The position numbers and the translations under genes are program-made. DNA of 64,000 nucleotides, from assembly GCA_045660825.1 (NCBI GenBank), contig JAZREN010000045.1, forward strand, positions 141,815 to 205,814. Direction: 5' to 3'. Below the pieces are notes generated by a model. It worked only from the letters and a program-made list of their open reading frames with translations. It searched no databases and was not told the DNA's origin. This DNA is from HGM04593 sp045660825 (GTDB lineage: Bacteria > Bacteroidota > Bacteroidia > Bacteroidales > Bacteroidaceae). Of the stretch, positions 1 to 8,065 are shown piece by piece (positions within the stretch are counted from its first letter, which is position 1; every line of letters starts with the position of its first letter).

Positions 1-269
1 CATTCGGGGAGAGCTTCCCTACGATAGATGTGTTGGAACAGGATGCGGAGCCTGCGACACATGTTTCGCAGGTCATTGTACCTGCCGACACTGTTGGAAA
101 ACAAAAACCACGCAATAAGAGTACCGTGCAAACCCAGCATACAACGACCACAACACCTGCAAACAAGGTGGCTGAACCTGCAAGGGAGGGTCGTCTGGTG
201 AAACTTGGCAGCAAGTCCGAGGCGAAACGTGCGTTCCTTTACTCCGAAATCTTCAACAGAAAGTATTGA
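1..269 (+). CDS. C-terminal end of an unidentified protein (5' partial)
   Basis: The reading frame is open from the left edge of the window through a TGA at 267-269, so the start lies outside. About 88 residues are visible. The first ~60 are polar and rich in Thr, Gln, Lys and Pro, which looks like a disordered linker, and the last ~20 (AKRAFLYSEIFNRKY) look like a short conserved helix. Similar SEI(F/L)NRKY endings are familiar from small Bacteroidales proteins, but I cannot assign a family from this fragment. The next gene follows almost directly, so the two may be co-transcribed. An in-frame GTG at 30 exists but is unlikely to be the true start because the frame continues upstream. Confidence 0.5.
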   Translation, partial: FGESFPTIDVLEQDAEPATHVSQVIVPADTVGKQKPRNKSTVQTQHTTTTTPANKVAEPAREGRLVKLGSKSEAKRAFLYSEIFNRKY

Positions 270-286
270 GTGTAAAAACAATTGCT

Positions 287-1774
287 ATGAATTATCCTAT
301 TTTGACAGCCGCTGAGGCTGCCTGTTACATAAATGACGGTGATGGTGTGGGCATTAGCGGCTTTACACTTTCGGGAACCCCAAAGACTGTAATCCCCGAG
401 GTTGCAAAACGTGCCGAGGAGGCTCATGCTGTCGGGAAACCATTCAAGATAAACCTGTATACCGGTGCTTCGACCGGTGATTCAATCGACGGTGTGCTTG
501 CGCGTGCCAAGGCGTTGAATTTCCGTGCTCCATTCATCTCGAACCCTACGGTGCGCGATGCTATCAACAATAAGGAGGTGGTATATGCCGATCTTCACCT
601 CTCCCTTATGGCGCAGGATTTGCGTTACGGCTATTTGGGAAAGGTTGATGTGGCTATACTCGAGGCCATTGACATAACCCCCGACGGAAAGGTCTATCTG
701 ACAACAGCCGGCGGCATTGGACAGACCGTTGCCAACCTTGCCGACAGAATCATTATCGAGCGCAACACCTATCACCGTACAATGGGCTTGCACGATGTGT
801 ATGAACCGAAGGATCCGCCCTATCGCACCGAGATACCAATATACAAGGCTTCGGATAGGATTGGAAAACCCTATGTTCAGGTCGATCCAAAGAAGGTCGT
901 TGGTATTGTTGATGTCTATTTGCCCAACGAACAGGTTGTGTTCAAGGAACTTGATCCTGTTACACGCAAGATTGGTGAGAATGTCGCAAACTTCATTCTT
1001 GGCGACATGAAGCGCGGAATAATCCCTGCAACAGGATTGCCAATCCAGAGTGGTATCGGCAATGTGGCAAATGCAGTGCTCAAGGCGCTTGAGAATTGTG
1101 CCGAGTTGCCTCCGTTGGATCTCTATTCCGAGGTTCTGCAGGATTCTGTCATTGGGCTAATGGAACGTGGCCGCGTGAATGCCGGCAGTACATGTTCGCT
1201 CTCTTTGAGCCAGGAGTGTCTGCAGCACGTATATGATAACCTCGACTTTTTCCGTGACAGGCTCATTCTGCGTCCGTCAGAGATTTCTAACCACCCCGAG
1301 GTGATACGCCGCCTTGGACTGGTAGCCATGAATACAGCCATTGCAGTCGACCTCTATGGTTGCGTTAACTCGTCGCATATCGGTGGCACGCGTCTGATGA
1401 ACGGCATTGGTGGTTCGGGCGATTTTGCACGCAATGCATATATTTCGATATTCATGACCCCGTCTACACAGAAGGGTGGTGCCATAAGTTCCATTGTGCC
1501 AATGGTTACACATGCCGACCACACCGAACACGATGTGCGTGTTGTGGCGACAGAATGGGGTGTAGCCGACCTGCGTGGCAAGGGACCCGATGAGCGTGCG
1601 CGCATTTTGATAGAGAATTGTGCTCACCCCGATTACCGTAACCTGCTTTGGGATTATCTCAAGATTTCAAAGAACGGTCACGTATCGCACAATGTGGCGG
1701 CGGCTCTTGCGCTCAACACTGCGTATGAGCGTGAGGGTGATATGAGGAAAATTGATTGGAGCAGATATCTATGA
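287..1774 (+). CDS. acetyl-CoA hydrolase/transferase family protein (succinyl-CoA:acetate CoA-transferase type)
   Basis: This 495-residue cytoplasmic enzyme belongs to the class I CoA-transferase/Ach1 family, which moves CoA between acetate and other short acids such as succinate. Diagnostic features are the N-terminal G-rich segment (GDGVGISGFTLSG), the central GIGNVANAV segment and the following SEVLQDS. The Glu at about residue 282 of SEVLQDS aligns with the covalent catalytic glutamate of the family. The C-terminal half (GSGDFARNAY, QKGGAISSIVPMV, TEWGVADLRG) is also typical, and length matches the family (~500). The ATG at 287 is preferred over the in-frame TTG at 266. In fermentative Bacteroidales the likely role is acetate/succinate metabolism. 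The stop overlaps the next start (ATGA), so it is probably translationally coupled to the methyltransferase. Exact CoA donor and acceptor cannot be read from sequence. Confidence 0.93.
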   Translation: MNYPILTAAEAACYINDGDGVGISGFTLSGTPKTVIPEVAKRAEEAHAVGKPFKINLYTGASTGDSIDGVLARAKALNFRAPFISNPTVRDAINNKEVVYADLHLSLMAQDLRYGYLGKVDVAILEAIDITPDGKVYLTTAGGIGQTVANLADRIIIERNTYHRTMGLHDVYEPKDPPYRTEIPIYKASDRIGKPYVQVDPKKVVGIVDVYLPNEQVVFKELDPVTRKIGENVANFILGDMKRGIIPATGLPIQSGIGNVANAVLKALENCAELPPLDLYSEVLQDSVIGLMERGRVNAGSTCSLSLSQECLQHVYDNLDFFRDRLILRPSEISNHPEVIRRLGLVAMNTAIAVDLYGCVNSSHIGGTRLMNGIGGSGDFARNAYISIFMTPSTQKGGAISSIVPMVTHADHTEHDVRVVATEWGVADLRGKGPDERARILIENCAHPDYRNLLWDYLKISKNGHVSHNVAAALALNTAYEREGDMRKIDWSRYL

Positions 1775-2307
1775 ACAGGAAAAAACTTGTAACAGAGATG
1801 GGGCGCATTGACCGTGATGCGTTTGTGCAAGCCGAGAAACTTCCATTGGTAGTGGTGCTCGATAATGTGCGTAGCCTGCATAACGTAGGTTCGGTATTCC
1901 GTACAAGTGACGCCTTCCGCGTGGAACGTATTATGCTTTGTGGTATAACGGCAACACCCCCAAGTGCCGAGATTCACAAGACGGCTCTTGGTGCCGAGGA
2001 TGTTGTCGAGTGGCAATACTTTGAGTCTACAGTTGATGCTGTCGCGGCATTGCGCGGTGAGGGCTGTAAGATATACTCAATTGAGCAGTGCCAAGGCAGT
2101 ATTGCGCTTCAGGATTTTGAGACTGTACCGGGAGAACGATATGCCGTAGTGCTTGGCAATGAGGTGAAGGGTGTGCAACAGGTTGTTGTAGATGCTTCGG
2201 ACGGCGCAATAGAAATACCGCAGTTCGGCACGAAGCATTCGCTTAACGTGTCAGTTACTGCAGGAATGGTAATTTGGGAATTTGCAAATAAACTGGGACT
2301 CGTTTAG
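1771..2307 (+). CDS. SpoU/TrmH-family RNA 2'-O-methyltransferase
   Basis: A 178-residue SPOUT-fold methyltransferase transferring methyl from S-adenosylmethionine to a ribose 2'-OH in tRNA or rRNA. All three SpoU motifs are present: motif 1 around N38-R44 (HNVGSVFR), motif 2 at 128-135 (LGNEVKGV) and motif 3 at 150-165 (PQFGTKHSLNVSVTAG), which form the knotted SAM site. It consists of the catalytic domain alone with a short N-terminal extension, and lacks the L30e-like substrate-binding domain of RlmB/TrmH-long forms. The start ATG at 1771 overlaps the preceding stop by four bases, so the longer 1756 start is not needed. The substrate nucleotide is unknown; TrmL- or TrmH-like activity on tRNA is possible. 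Confidence 0.9.
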   Translation: MNRKKLVTEMGRIDRDAFVQAEKLPLVVVLDNVRSLHNVGSVFRTSDAFRVERIMLCGITATPPSAEIHKTALGAEDVVEWQYFESTVDAVAALRGEGCKIYSIEQCQGSIALQDFETVPGERYAVVLGNEVKGVQQVVVDASDGAIEIPQFGTKHSLNVSVTAGMVIWEFANKLGLV

Positions 2308-2354
2308 ATGATGGGAAAGGGGAAGGTGAAAACGGAAAGGTGAAATCTGAAATG
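2308..2354 (+). repeat. GTGAAA-type interspersed repeat, copy 1
   Basis: Immediately after the methyltransferase stop lies a purine-rich block built on GGTGAAAACGGAAAGGTGAAA. Related blocks occur at about 42646, 44633 and 46029, and an inverted copy is at about 2476-2519. It is non-coding, and ORFs crossing it are artefacts. Confidence 0.6.
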
Positions 2355-2415
2355 TGACAGCGAATGCAACCGGGGGCAAGCGTACGGGAGCGGTTGAACA
2401 TTAATAGCTTGAAAT

Positions 2416-2447
2416 GTAAAAAGCGGCAAGGATTTGTCGCTTTTTAC
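2416..2447. terminator. bidirectional intrinsic terminator between convergent genes
   Basis: A 14-bp stem (GTAAAAAGCGGCAA pairing with TTGTCGCTTTTTAC, one G-U) with loop GGAT and A/T-rich flanks. It lies between the plus-strand methyltransferase and the minus-strand gene ending at 2519, so it can serve both. Confidence 0.7.
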
Positions 2448-2475
2448 TATACTTGGCAGTTTAAAACTTAGCTCG

Positions 2476-2519
2476 CAAGTTTTCACTTTTCCGTTTTCAC
2501 CTTTTCTCTTTCCCCTTGT
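2476..2519 (-). repeat. GTGAAA-type interspersed repeat, inverted copy
   Basis: The reverse complement reads GGTGAAAACGGAAAAGTGAAA, matching the copy at 2308-2354 in inverted orientation. The two copies flank the terminator hairpin, so the whole intergenic region could form a long imperfect stem. Confidence 0.55.
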
Positions 2520-2890
2520 TATTCCGGGTTGTTCTTGTAGTATTCGTTCCACTCTTCCAGTACCTTCTGCCAATCAACGACTTCACCGTCTGCAATGGCT
2601 TCGGCCTGTTGTACGGCTTCATCGTGGAGCTTCTTCTCGGCATGTCGCAGTTTCATGGCTTCTATTGTGGCATCATCAAGCACGTGTATGCGCCCGCGAC
2701 GCAAGCACTCGTCAAGGTCGGCCGGGCCAAATGCCTGGCCTTGAATGTTGAAATCGGATATGTTGAACTCAAAAACAGTGCGCAAGGTGTGGCGTACCAT
2801 CTTCTGCTGTGCACGGTTGCCTCGCATTTTGCTGCCAAGCAACTTGCGTATGACGTCATACTCCTTTTGCGAAAATTTCTTTCTTCCCAT
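2519..2890 (-). CDS. conserved-looking hypothetical protein, small and basic at the N-terminus
   Basis: I do not recognise this family. It is 123 residues from the preferred start (MGRKKFSQKEYD); a longer start at 2911 would add MQNKHFK. The N-terminal half is strongly basic and helical (KLLGSKMRGNRAQQKMVRHTLRT) and the C-terminal half acidic and helical (EAIADGEVVDWQKVLEEWNEYY). There is no signal peptide, membrane segment or cysteine cluster. The basic-helix character could suit nucleic-acid binding, but that is only an inference. It is monocistronic, convergent with the methyltransferase and divergent from the ABC exporter. Confidence 0.65.
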   Translation of the reverse strand: MGRKKFSQKEYDVIRKLLGSKMRGNRAQQKMVRHTLRTVFEFNISDFNIQGQAFGPADLDECLRRGRIHVLDDATIEAMKLRHAEKKLHDEAVQQAEAIADGEVVDWQKVLEEWNEYYKNNPE

Positions 2891-3053
2891 TTTGAAATGT
2901 TTGTTTTGCACTTGTAAAAGTAGTTGTTTTTTGTCAAACAGGCAATAGGCGGTTCACCGTTTTTGGCTGATTTATGCCATTTGGACAACTCGGGCATTTA
3001 TATACAATCACGTTAAATATTACGTTTATAGTATATTATATATAAAAAAAACG

Positions 3054-3061
3054 TAACTTTG
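3054..3061 (+). promoter_or_regulatory. candidate -7 promoter element (TAACTTTG)
   Basis: Matches the Bacteroidetes -7 consensus TAnnTTTG, 46 bp before the ABC exporter start, in an AT-rich region. No convincing -33 TTG is seen at the right spacing, so support is partial. Confidence 0.4.
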
Positions 3062-3107
3062 TCAGGAAATATGCTTTTACCTCACTCTGTAAACAAAAAA
3101 CTCATAT

Positions 3108-4949
3108 ATGAAGGAATTCTTTAAAGTCCTGAGAAGGTTCGTCCCTCCCTACAAGAAATATTTGATACTGTCAGTGGTGTTTACCCTGTTGTCGGCAGTG
3201 TTGAATGTCTTTTCTTTTATGTTGCTTATTCCCATACTTCAGATTCTGTTCAAGGTTACAGAGCCCGTGGAGGTGGATTTCATAGCGTGGAGTGCTATGG
3301 ATTCGGACAATGCGAAGGAGGTGCTGATGAACAACCTGCAATACTATATGAATGATTTTGTGGCAGATCATGGCGAGTCGCTTATGTTGCTGTTGCTTGG
3401 CGTGTTCCTCATCTTCATGACTTTGTTGAAGACTGCCAGCTACTTTGCATCGTCGGCCGCTATAATCCCTTTGCGCACGGGTCTTGTACGCGACTTGCGT
3501 TCAATGATGTATGACAAAGTGGTTTCGTTGCCGTTGAGCTTCTTCTCAAAAGAGAAAAAGGGTGATATAATTGCCCGCATGACGGGTGATGTTGTCGAGG
3601 TTGAGAACTCTATTGTCACCTCTCTTGATATGCTCATCAAGAACCCGATATTCATTGTAATATATTTTACAACACTGCTATATGTGAGCTGGGAGCTAAC
3701 CCTTTTCACAATTTGCGTGATGCCTGTTCTTGGTTGGATAATGGGTGCCATCGGACGTAAGTTGAAAGCAAAGTCGCTTGTGGCACAGCAGAAACTTGGC
3801 GAAACGACATCGCAGATGGAGGAGACCATTGGCGGATTACGTGTCGTGAAGGCGTTCGTTGCCGAGAAGAAGATGTCGGGACGTTTCTTGAAATGCTGTA
3901 ATGAGTTGCGTGGCTCGGTGATGCGTGTTGCAATGCGTCAGGCGTTGGCACACCCGGTGAGTGAATTTCTGGGAACATGTATCATTGTCATTGTGCTGTG
4001 GTTCGGAGGTACGCTTATCCTGAGTGAAAACTCCATGATTTCTGCACCATCCTTCATATACTACCTGACAATGCTCTATAGTATCATAAATCCGTTGAAG
4101 GAACTTTCGAAAGCTTCGTATTCTATACCCCGTGGTTTAGCTTCAATGGAGCGTGTCGATGCAATTCTTAAAGCCGAGAACCCTATAACAGATGGTGTGA
4201 AAGGCGTTGAACTTTCCGATGTGAATGAGGGTGTCGAGTACAAGAACATAACTTTCTCGTACGATGGTGAACGCACAATCCTTAAAAACATAAATCTCAA
4301 GATTGAGAAGGGCAAGACTGTTGCGCTCGTTGGACAGTCGGGTAGTGGAAAATCCACGATGGTTGATCTTGTTCCGCGTTACTACGATGTGTTGCAAGGC
4401 GAGATTTGTATCGATGGTGTGAATGTCAAGGATATGAAAGTCAAGTCGTTGCGTGCGCTCATTGGCAATGTCAATCAGGAGGCAATCCTTTTCAATGACA
4501 CCTTCTACAACAACATTACATTCGGTGTGGAGAGTGCTACAATGGAGCAGGTGATTGAGGCTGCTAAGATTGCGAACGCACACGATTTCATCATGGCAAC
4601 CGAAAACGGTTACGATACTTGCGTGGGCGACAGGGGGTGTCTGTTGTCGGGTGGTCAGCGTCAGCGCATAAGCATTGCACGTGCAATACTCAAAAATCCG
4701 CCTATATTGATACTTGATGAGGCTACATCGGCGCTCGATACCGAGAGCGAGCGCCTGGTACAGGAGGCACTTGAACGTTTGATGAAGACACGTACCACCA
4801 TTGCCATCGCACATCGTCTGTCGACCATAAAGAATGCCGACGAGATATGTGTAATGCGTGACGGCGAAATTGTGGAGCGTGGCAAACACGAGGAACTGTT
4901 GAAACAGAATGGCCTGTACAAGCGCCTTAACGACATGCAGACATTATAG
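3108..4949 (+). CDS. MsbA-like ABC exporter (fused membrane and ATPase domains)
   Basis: A 613-residue half-transporter that acts as a homodimer in the inner membrane. Residues ~1-340 form the ABC type-1 transmembrane domain with hydrophobic segments near 20-45, 95-125, 185-225 and 285-330. Residues ~370-613 form the nucleotide-binding domain with Walker A GQSGSGKST (from about 409), signature LSGGQ (about 513), Walker B ILILDEA (about 532) and the H-loop in AHRLST. Closest well-known relatives are MsbA (lipid A-core flippase) and multidrug exporters, and length fits both. It starts a three-gene run with the LOG and PfkB genes, separated by 3 and 6 bp. The substrate is not deducible; lipid or lipopolysaccharide export is plausible since no other MsbA-like gene is seen here. 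Confidence 0.9.
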   Translation: MKEFFKVLRRFVPPYKKYLILSVVFTLLSAVLNVFSFMLLIPILQILFKVTEPVEVDFIAWSAMDSDNAKEVLMNNLQYYMNDFVADHGESLMLLLLGVFLIFMTLLKTASYFASSAAIIPLRTGLVRDLRSMMYDKVVSLPLSFFSKEKKGDIIARMTGDVVEVENSIVTSLDMLIKNPIFIVIYFTTLLYVSWELTLFTICVMPVLGWIMGAIGRKLKAKSLVAQQKLGETTSQMEETIGGLRVVKAFVAEKKMSGRFLKCCNELRGSVMRVAMRQALAHPVSEFLGTCIIVIVLWFGGTLILSENSMISAPSFIYYLTMLYSIINPLKELSKASYSIPRGLASMERVDAILKAENPITDGVKGVELSDVNEGVEYKNITFSYDGERTILKNINLKIEKGKTVALVGQSGSGKSTMVDLVPRYYDVLQGEICIDGVNVKDMKVKSLRALIGNVNQEAILFNDTFYNNITFGVESATMEQVIEAAKIANAHDFIMATENGYDTCVGDRGCLLSGGQRQRISIARAILKNPPILILDEATSALDTESERLVQEALERLMKTRTTIAIAHRLSTIKNADEICVMRDGEIVERGKHEELLKQNGLYKRLNDMQTL

Positions 4950-4952
4950 AAT

Positions 4953-5492
4953 ATGAAGAACGTAGCAATATTTTGTGCCGCATCGGAGAATATAGCTCCA
5001 GGGTATTTTGAGACGGCAACCGAGGTGGGTGCCATGTTGGGTCGCCTGGGTGCGACAATGGTTTATGGCGGAGCGCGTTTCGGGCTCATGGAGGCAACAG
5101 CAAAGGCTGCAAAGGCTGCCGGTGCGCGTGTTGTAGGTGTGGTGCCCGATATACTTGTAGAGCGCGACCGTGTGAGCCGTTTGCCCGATGAGCTGGTTCC
5201 ATGCCGTAATTTGAGCGAGCGAAAGGATATTATGCTCCAGCGTAGTGACATTCTTGTGGCACTGCCAGGTGGTGTGGGTACTCTTGACGAGATTTTTCAC
5301 GTCATGGCTGCCGCAACAATAGGTTATCACAGCAAATGCGTGGTGCTGTATAATGTGAACGGATTCTGGAGTTCTTTGAATGCGACGCTTGAAGAGATGC
5401 TGCAGGCGGGCTTTGTGCGTGGTGAGTTTGAAAAATATCTGGTTGTGGCAAACAACATTACAGAACTTGAGGAAATAATAAAGAGAAAATAA
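4953..5492 (+). CDS. LOG family protein (cytokinin-riboside-monophosphate phosphoribohydrolase type)
   Basis: A 179-residue Rossmann-like protein of the LOG/TIGR00730 family, which hydrolyses the N-glycosidic bond of nucleoside 5'-monophosphates (in plants, of cytokinin nucleotides). The hallmark PGGVGTLDE is at 106-114, and the N-terminal nucleotide-binding segment (FCAASENIAPGYFETA, then GARFGLM) is typical. Length equals the family norm. Bacterial members probably act in nucleotide salvage or housecleaning; the physiological substrate here is unknown. It sits 3 bp after the ABC exporter and 6 bp before the sugar kinase, so it is probably co-transcribed. Confidence 0.88.
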   Translation: MKNVAIFCAASENIAPGYFETATEVGAMLGRLGATMVYGGARFGLMEATAKAAKAAGARVVGVVPDILVERDRVSRLPDELVPCRNLSERKDIMLQRSDILVALPGGVGTLDEIFHVMAAATIGYHSKCVVLYNVNGFWSSLNATLEEMLQAGFVRGEFEKYLVVANNITELEEIIKRK

Positions 5493-5498
5493 GATAAG

Positions 5499-6425
5499 AT
5501 GGCGAAAGTAATAGGAATTGGAGAAACAGTTTTTGATATATTGTTCAAGAACAATGTGCCGGTGAACGCAGTGCCCGGTGGTTCTGTGTATAACTGTATA
5601 ATCTCTTTGGGTAGATGCGGAGTGCAGGCGGAGTTCATCAGTGAGGTGGGTGATGACCGCATTGGAAATATCATCCTTGAACATCTGCGCGACAATAATG
5701 TCGGTTCATCTGCTGTGTGCTGTTTTTCCGGTGGCAAGTCACCTCTTGCTCTGGCTTTCCTCAATGATAACAATGACGCCGAGTACCTGTTCTACAAAGA
5801 CTATCCCAATAACCGTCTCGAGGTGGAGTTCCCTGAAATCAAAGAGGGTGACATTGTAGTCTATGGCTCATATTTTGTGCTGAATCCCGTGTTGCGCAAT
5901 AAGACAAAAGCATTCCTTGAGTATGCGCATGAGCAGGGGGCGGTGCTCTTCTACGATATAAACTTCAGAAAGAATCATGTAAACGAGCGCATAAAGCTTG
6001 CCGAGGCACTTATCGAGAACCTTGAACTTGCCGACATTGTGCGCGGCTCGGCCGATGATTTCAGATATCTCTACGAGATGGATGATGCCGAGAAGATATA
6101 CAACCAGAAGATAAAGTTCTATTGTCCCAACTTTATTTTCACCAATGGCGGCGGTGATGTAAAATTCTTTGCACGTGGCGTGAAAGCTGTGTATCCTGTG
6201 AGGCAGGTTGATGTTGTGAGCACTGTGGGTGCCGGAGACAATTTCAATGCAGGTGTACTTTATGGCCTTGTCAAGGGTGAGGTTACGCGCGAGAAACTGG
6301 CGCAGCTAACAGCCGCAGAGTGGGATTCCATAATGTCAAACGGATTGGATTTCAGTGCACATGCCTGCACACTGATAGAGAACTACGTGGACAAGGAGTG
6401 GGCGAAAAATTATATAAAAGGGTGA
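5499..6425 (+). CDS. PfkB-family carbohydrate kinase (fructokinase/ribokinase-like)
   Basis: A 308-residue cytoplasmic kinase of the ribokinase/PfkB superfamily that phosphorylates a sugar or nucleoside with ATP. The N-terminal substrate motif region (GIGETVFDILF, PGGSVYN) and the C-terminal catalytic motif GAGDNFNAG (244-252), with the base at Asp247, are both present. The DINFRKNH segment mid-protein matches the fructokinase-like branch. Specificity cannot be fixed, but fructose or an adenosine-like substrate are candidates. Third gene of the exporter-LOG-kinase run. Confidence 0.9.
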   Translation: MAKVIGIGETVFDILFKNNVPVNAVPGGSVYNCIISLGRCGVQAEFISEVGDDRIGNIILEHLRDNNVGSSAVCCFSGGKSPLALAFLNDNNDAEYLFYKDYPNNRLEVEFPEIKEGDIVVYGSYFVLNPVLRNKTKAFLEYAHEQGAVLFYDINFRKNHVNERIKLAEALIENLELADIVRGSADDFRYLYEMDDAEKIYNQKIKFYCPNFIFTNGGGDVKFFARGVKAVYPVRQVDVVSTVGAGDNFNAGVLYGLVKGEVTREKLAQLTAAEWDSIMSNGLDFSAHACTLIENYVDKEWAKNYIKG

Positions 6426-6466
6426 TTGTAGCAACAACTCCCGCTAATGCTTTAAAATACATTACT

Positions 6467-8050
6467 ATGAAAAAAATACTTTCAGTTCTTATTGCAGTGG
6501 TTGCCTTGTGCGGATGCGCAGGCCACACTCACGAAAATGCCGATGTTCACGAGGAACATCTCCATATTCACAGTTTTACGGCCTACACTCATAACGCTGA
6601 GTTCTTTTTGCAGCACGAGGGTCTTGAGGTGGGCAAGAAAGCATGCATCACGCTCTATGCTACATCGTTGGCCGGTTTTAAGCCATTGGAAGCGGGCGAG
6701 GCAAGCATATTGCTCAGGGCCGGAGGTGAAAGTCACGAAGCGACAGCCCATGCCCATGCCGCTGGTATGTTCCATTTTGAACTGACTCCCGAAACCGCCG
6801 GTGAGGGAATGCTGTACATAACCGTTGGTGAGGAGACTGCGCACTTTGATGTCGCTGTTACCGAGCATTGCGATGTACACGCCCATGGACATGCTCATGA
6901 ACACAATCATGCAGCGCATTCACATGAAGGACATGCTCACGAAGGTCATGACCATTCAGGACATTCTCATGCGCATAGCCATGCACCTCATCCCGGTCAT
7001 GGCAGCGAGACACCTGCCAAGAGTGGCGATGTGTCATTTGCTAAAGAGCAGAGCTGGAAGATTGACTTTGCAACAGAGGTTGCAACAGAAAGCAAATTTG
7101 CAGGTACTGTGAAGGTTGCAGCAAAGGTTCAGGCTCATCCAAGTGATTTTACAACTGTTGTTGCTACAACAAGCGGCAAGGTGCAGTTCGCAGGCAATGT
7201 GCTTGCGGGTATGCAGGTGGCTGTCGACGAGCCTTTGTTCTATCTTGAGGGTGGCGATGTCACAGACAATGATGCCGCTGTGAAATTTGCCGAGGCCGAG
7301 AGTAACTACGAACTTGCCAAGGCTGATTTTGAACGCAAGAAGCATCTTTTCATTGACAAGGTTGTTTCGGAGCGCGAATATCAGACAGCCGAGGCTCTCT
7401 ATCGTCAGGCCGAGGCACGTTTTGAGAGCATGAAACGCAATTTTGGAGAGGGTAGGGTTACTTTGAAATCTTCAATGAAGGGTAGCATCGCTTCGTTGCT
7501 TGTTGCCAACGGTGACTATGTTGAGCCGGGAACACCGCTTGCCATTGTGCAGCGTGATGGTGGTATGAACCTCGTTGCCGAACTGCCGGTGCGTTATGCA
7601 GCGCAGTTGAAAAACATATCAACCGTGAATGTAGAGACTGCTCAAGGCGAAATCTTTGACATGGCAGAGTATGGCGCAATTCCCGTTGTTGGCAATGTGG
7701 CAAACAGCTGCAATATGCTGCCGGTTACAGTTTCCTGCATGGCTCTTCCCGGTGTGGTTACAGGCAGTATTGTAACTCTTTACTTGTCTTCGGCCGATGA
7801 GGAGTCGCATCACGTGGCAGTTCCACGTACGGCGCTTGTCGAGGAGATGGGCAACATGTTCGTCTTTGTGCAGAACAATCCAATTTCTTTTGAGAAACGA
7901 AGTGTGACGGTCGGTGCAACCGATGGACGTTACGTGCAGCTGCTCAGTGGTGTATCTCCGGGTGAGCGTGTTGTGAGCAAGGGTGGTGTGATACTGAAAC
8001 TCTCACAAGGTGCTGCAGCGCTCGACCCACACGCAGGTCATGTACATTAA
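6467..8050 (+). CDS. RND efflux periplasmic adaptor (CusB/HlyD type) with a histidine-rich linker
   Basis: A 527-residue lipoprotein-type membrane fusion protein that bridges an inner-membrane RND pump to an outer-membrane channel. The start is the ATG at 6467 (MKKILSVLIAVVALCGC, a lipobox-like signal with Cys at about 17), not the longer in-frame extension. Residues ~25-133 form an extra beta-type N-terminal domain. Residues ~135-181 are a histidine-rich linker with 19 His in 46 residues. The rest has the usual adaptor layout: barrel-sandwich/lipoyl segment (GKVQFAGNVLAGMQ), helical hairpin (FAEAESNYELAKADFERKK), second lipoyl half (SIASLLVANGDYVEPG) and membrane-proximal domain. The next gene is the RND pump. 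The His tract suggests periplasmic binding of Zn, Cu, Ni or Co. Confidence 0.9.
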   Translation: MKKILSVLIAVVALCGCAGHTHENADVHEEHLHIHSFTAYTHNAEFFLQHEGLEVGKKACITLYATSLAGFKPLEAGEASILLRAGGESHEATAHAHAAGMFHFELTPETAGEGMLYITVGEETAHFDVAVTEHCDVHAHGHAHEHNHAAHSHEGHAHEGHDHSGHSHAHSHAPHPGHGSETPAKSGDVSFAKEQSWKIDFATEVATESKFAGTVKVAAKVQAHPSDFTTVVATTSGKVQFAGNVLAGMQVAVDEPLFYLEGGDVTDNDAAVKFAEAESNYELAKADFERKKHLFIDKVVSEREYQTAEALYRQAEARFESMKRNFGEGRVTLKSSMKGSIASLLVANGDYVEPGTPLAIVQRDGGMNLVAELPVRYAAQLKNISTVNVETAQGEIFDMAEYGAIPVVGNVANSCNMLPVTVSCMALPGVVTGSIVTLYLSSADEESHHVAVPRTALVEEMGNMFVFVQNNPISFEKRSVTVGATDGRYVQLLSGVSPGERVVSKGGVILKLSQGAAALDPHAGHVH

Positions 8051-8065
8051 TAGAACACTGTTGCT

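Noticed and set aside
2304..2751. Frames of ~90-105 codons on both strands across the 2.3-2.75 kb gap
   Set aside because: They read through the purine-rich repeat and terminator, giving repetitive Phe/Pro or Lys/Glu sequence.
4143..5684. Two ~246-codon minus-strand frames opposite the ABC exporter, LOG and PfkB genes
   Set aside because: Shadows in anti-phase to well-supported genes; His/Cys-rich translation without domains.
6320..6466. N-terminal extension of the efflux adaptor into the PfkB gene
   Set aside because: It precedes a perfect lipoprotein signal at 6467 and lies inside the upstream coding region.
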